From contig JAFKKW010000131.1 in assembly GCA_017304275.1 (NCBI GenBank), forward strand, positions 1 to 5,912: 5,912 bases of DNA, given 5' to 3'. Positions 4,903 through 5,912 of the stretch are shown here, one piece after another. This DNA comes from Hyphomicrobiales bacterium (GTDB lineage Bacteria > Pseudomonadota > Alphaproteobacteria > Rhizobiales > Hyphomicrobiaceae). The position numbers and the translations under genes were made by a program. Within the stretch, counting starts at the first letter, position 1; every line of letters starts with the position of its first letter. The notes below the pieces were generated by a model that made no database searches, was not told where the DNA came from, and was given only the letters and a program-made list of their open reading frames with translations.

Positions 4903-4916
4903 GGGAGATGTCTCCC
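4903..4916. repeat. Palindrome upstream of ftsZ
   Basis: GGGAGA-TG-TCTCCC is a perfect 6-bp inverted repeat with a 2-base centre, 25-38 bases before the chosen ftsZ start and inside the 121-bp ftsA-ftsZ gap. It could be a protein site or, with a loosened tip, an mRNA hairpin near the ribosome binding site. If the GTG start at 4989 were used, it would be coding. Confidence 0.4.
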
Positions 4917-4999
4917 CGGCGCGGCTTCCCGGCATACTACCGACCCGGCTCCCCGCCAGGCTTACGTCGCTCGGTCCGTCACGCTTCACGCAGAAACGC

Positions 5000-5912
5000 T
5001 CAGAACCCTTCGCGCAACCAGGAACCGACCCGTTTCAGGTAGCTGTCGGCCTCGGCGTCACGGCTGCGATAGACCCGCCGGCCGGATGCTCCCTGCGTTT
5101 CCGCAACCAGCAAGCCGACGACGGTCGAGAACGCAGGACTCGAACATGCGGGCGGCAGGCCGGACACCGGCTGCGGACCCGCTACACGTACCGGCCGCCC
5201 CAACTCGGCGGCCATGAAATCAGCCAAGCCGGTCAACTGGCTCGTGCCCCCCGTGAGCACCAGACAGCGGCCGGCGTATGCTGTCATCTCGCACTCCTCC
5301 AAGCGCTGCCGGATATAATGGCACATGGCCGTCACGCGCGGCCGCACCACCTCGGCAAGCTCGGCTTTCGTCATGTGATACAGGATGCCGTCGTCCTCGC
5401 CTGCGGAGGAGTAGGTGAAGGCATCGTGCTCATCAGACGGAGCGCAGATTACTGTGCCATAAAGCGCTTTGATTCGCTCGGCTTCCGCAAGGGGGGTATG
5501 CAACGCGCGGGCGATGTCGAAGGTGATCTGCGTGCCGCCCATGGGCGTCGCGCAGGCGTAGAGAAAGCGATCCTCGGCAAACATGGCGAGGCTCGTGGTC
5601 CCGGCGCCGATATCGATCACGGTCACGCCGAGCCGGCGCTCATCCTCGGTTGCAACAGCAAGCGCGCTCGCCAACGGCGCCGGGATATGGCTCGCCGGCT
5701 CCAGATAGCAACGGCCGACGACCATCAGCAGGTGGCGGAGCGGCGCCTCGTCCGCCGTCACGGCGTGGAGATCGTAGGCCAGCTCGCGCACCGCCATGCC
5801 GCGGGGATCGCGGAAGCCGGGGGCTCCGTCGAGCCGCAGCGCCACCTCGTTCATGTGCACGAGCGTGCGACCGCCCTGCTCCACGTAGGTCTTGCCCGCT
5901 TGCATCAGGCGG
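5000..5912 (-). CDS. ftsA: Cell division protein FtsA, C-terminal part (cut by window edge)
   Basis: FtsA is the actin-fold ATPase that tethers FtsZ to the inner membrane and recruits later division proteins. The window holds about the last 303 codons; the start and first nucleotide-binding motif lie outside. Counting from the methionine at 5905, the phosphate-2 motif VIDIGAGTT is at 96-104 and the adenosine motif LVLTGGTSQL at 215-224. The stretch TEDERRLGVTVIDIGAG is close to the E. coli counterpart. The end, YLKRVGSWLREGF (289-301), is an amphipathic membrane-targeting helix like that of other FtsA proteins. The segment before it (about 271-288) is the usual variable linker. The stop codon at 5002-5000 lies 121 bases before the chosen ftsZ start, in the same direction, so the two are probably co-transcribed. 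The methionine at 5905 is internal, since the frame continues past the window edge. Nothing suggests damage. Confidence 0.95.
   Translation of the reverse strand, partial: RLMQAGKTYVEQGGRTLVHMNEVALRLDGAPGFRDPRGMAVRELAYDLHAVTADEAPLRHLLMVVGRCYLEPASHIPAPLASALAVATEDERRLGVTVIDIGAGTTSLAMFAEDRFLYACATPMGGTQITFDIARALHTPLAEAERIKALYGTVICAPSDEHDAFTYSSAGEDDGILYHMTKAELAEVVRPRVTAMCHYIRQRLEECEMTAYAGRCLVLTGGTSQLTGLADFMAAELGRPVRVAGPQPVSGLPPACSSPAFSTVVGLLVAETQGASGRRVYRSRDAEADSYLKRVGSWLREGF

Noticed and set aside
1..5912. CRISPR array, tRNA or rRNA gene, insertion sequence, attachment site or phage gene
   Set aside because: No regularly spaced repeats, tRNA-like fold, transposase or integrase frame, or terminal inverted repeats with target duplications were seen.

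Overview
This window is the distal end of a division and cell wall (dcw) gene cluster from an alphaproteobacterium, most likely of the order Hyphomicrobiales (Rhizobiales). All five genes lie on the minus strand, so transcription runs from high to low coordinates: ftsA (3' part only), ftsZ, lpxC, bamD (comL) and ligA (5' part only). The order ftsA-ftsZ-lpxC-bamD, the very long disordered linker in FtsZ, the high GC content and a rhizobial-type intergenic palindrome all point to this group. The genus cannot be fixed from the sequence.

Layout. 5000-5912: end of ftsA, the actin-like membrane anchor of the Z ring. 3124-4878: ftsZ, the tubulin-like division GTPase, with a GTPase core of about 316 residues, a linker of about 255 residues and a C-terminal peptide. 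2822-3123: intergenic region with two hairpins after ftsZ, a candidate lpxC promoter with an inverted repeat in its spacer, and a leader of about 190 bases. 1874-2821: lpxC, the committed step of lipid A synthesis. 1804-1840: a strong intrinsic terminator. 1468-1803: a non-coding region with two copies of a direct repeat of about 32 bp and an inverted repeat upstream of bamD. 610-1467: bamD, an outer-membrane lipoprotein of the BAM complex. 295-609: a non-coding stretch with a palindrome resembling a dispersed Hyphomicrobiales repeat. 1-294: the first 98 codons of ligA, the NAD-dependent DNA ligase.

How the genes work together. FtsA and FtsZ build the division ring. LpxC and BamD serve the outer membrane, making lipid A and inserting beta-barrel proteins. 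LigA serves replication and repair. The terminator after lpxC implies that bamD has its own promoter, and the repeats upstream of bamD are the best candidates for its control region. recN, which usually sits between bamD and ligA in related genomes, is absent here.

No undescribed multi-gene system is visible. The points of interest are in the intergenic DNA (repeats, palindromes, promoter architecture) and in the FtsZ tail (length, internal duplication, G9 tract, unusual C-terminal peptide).
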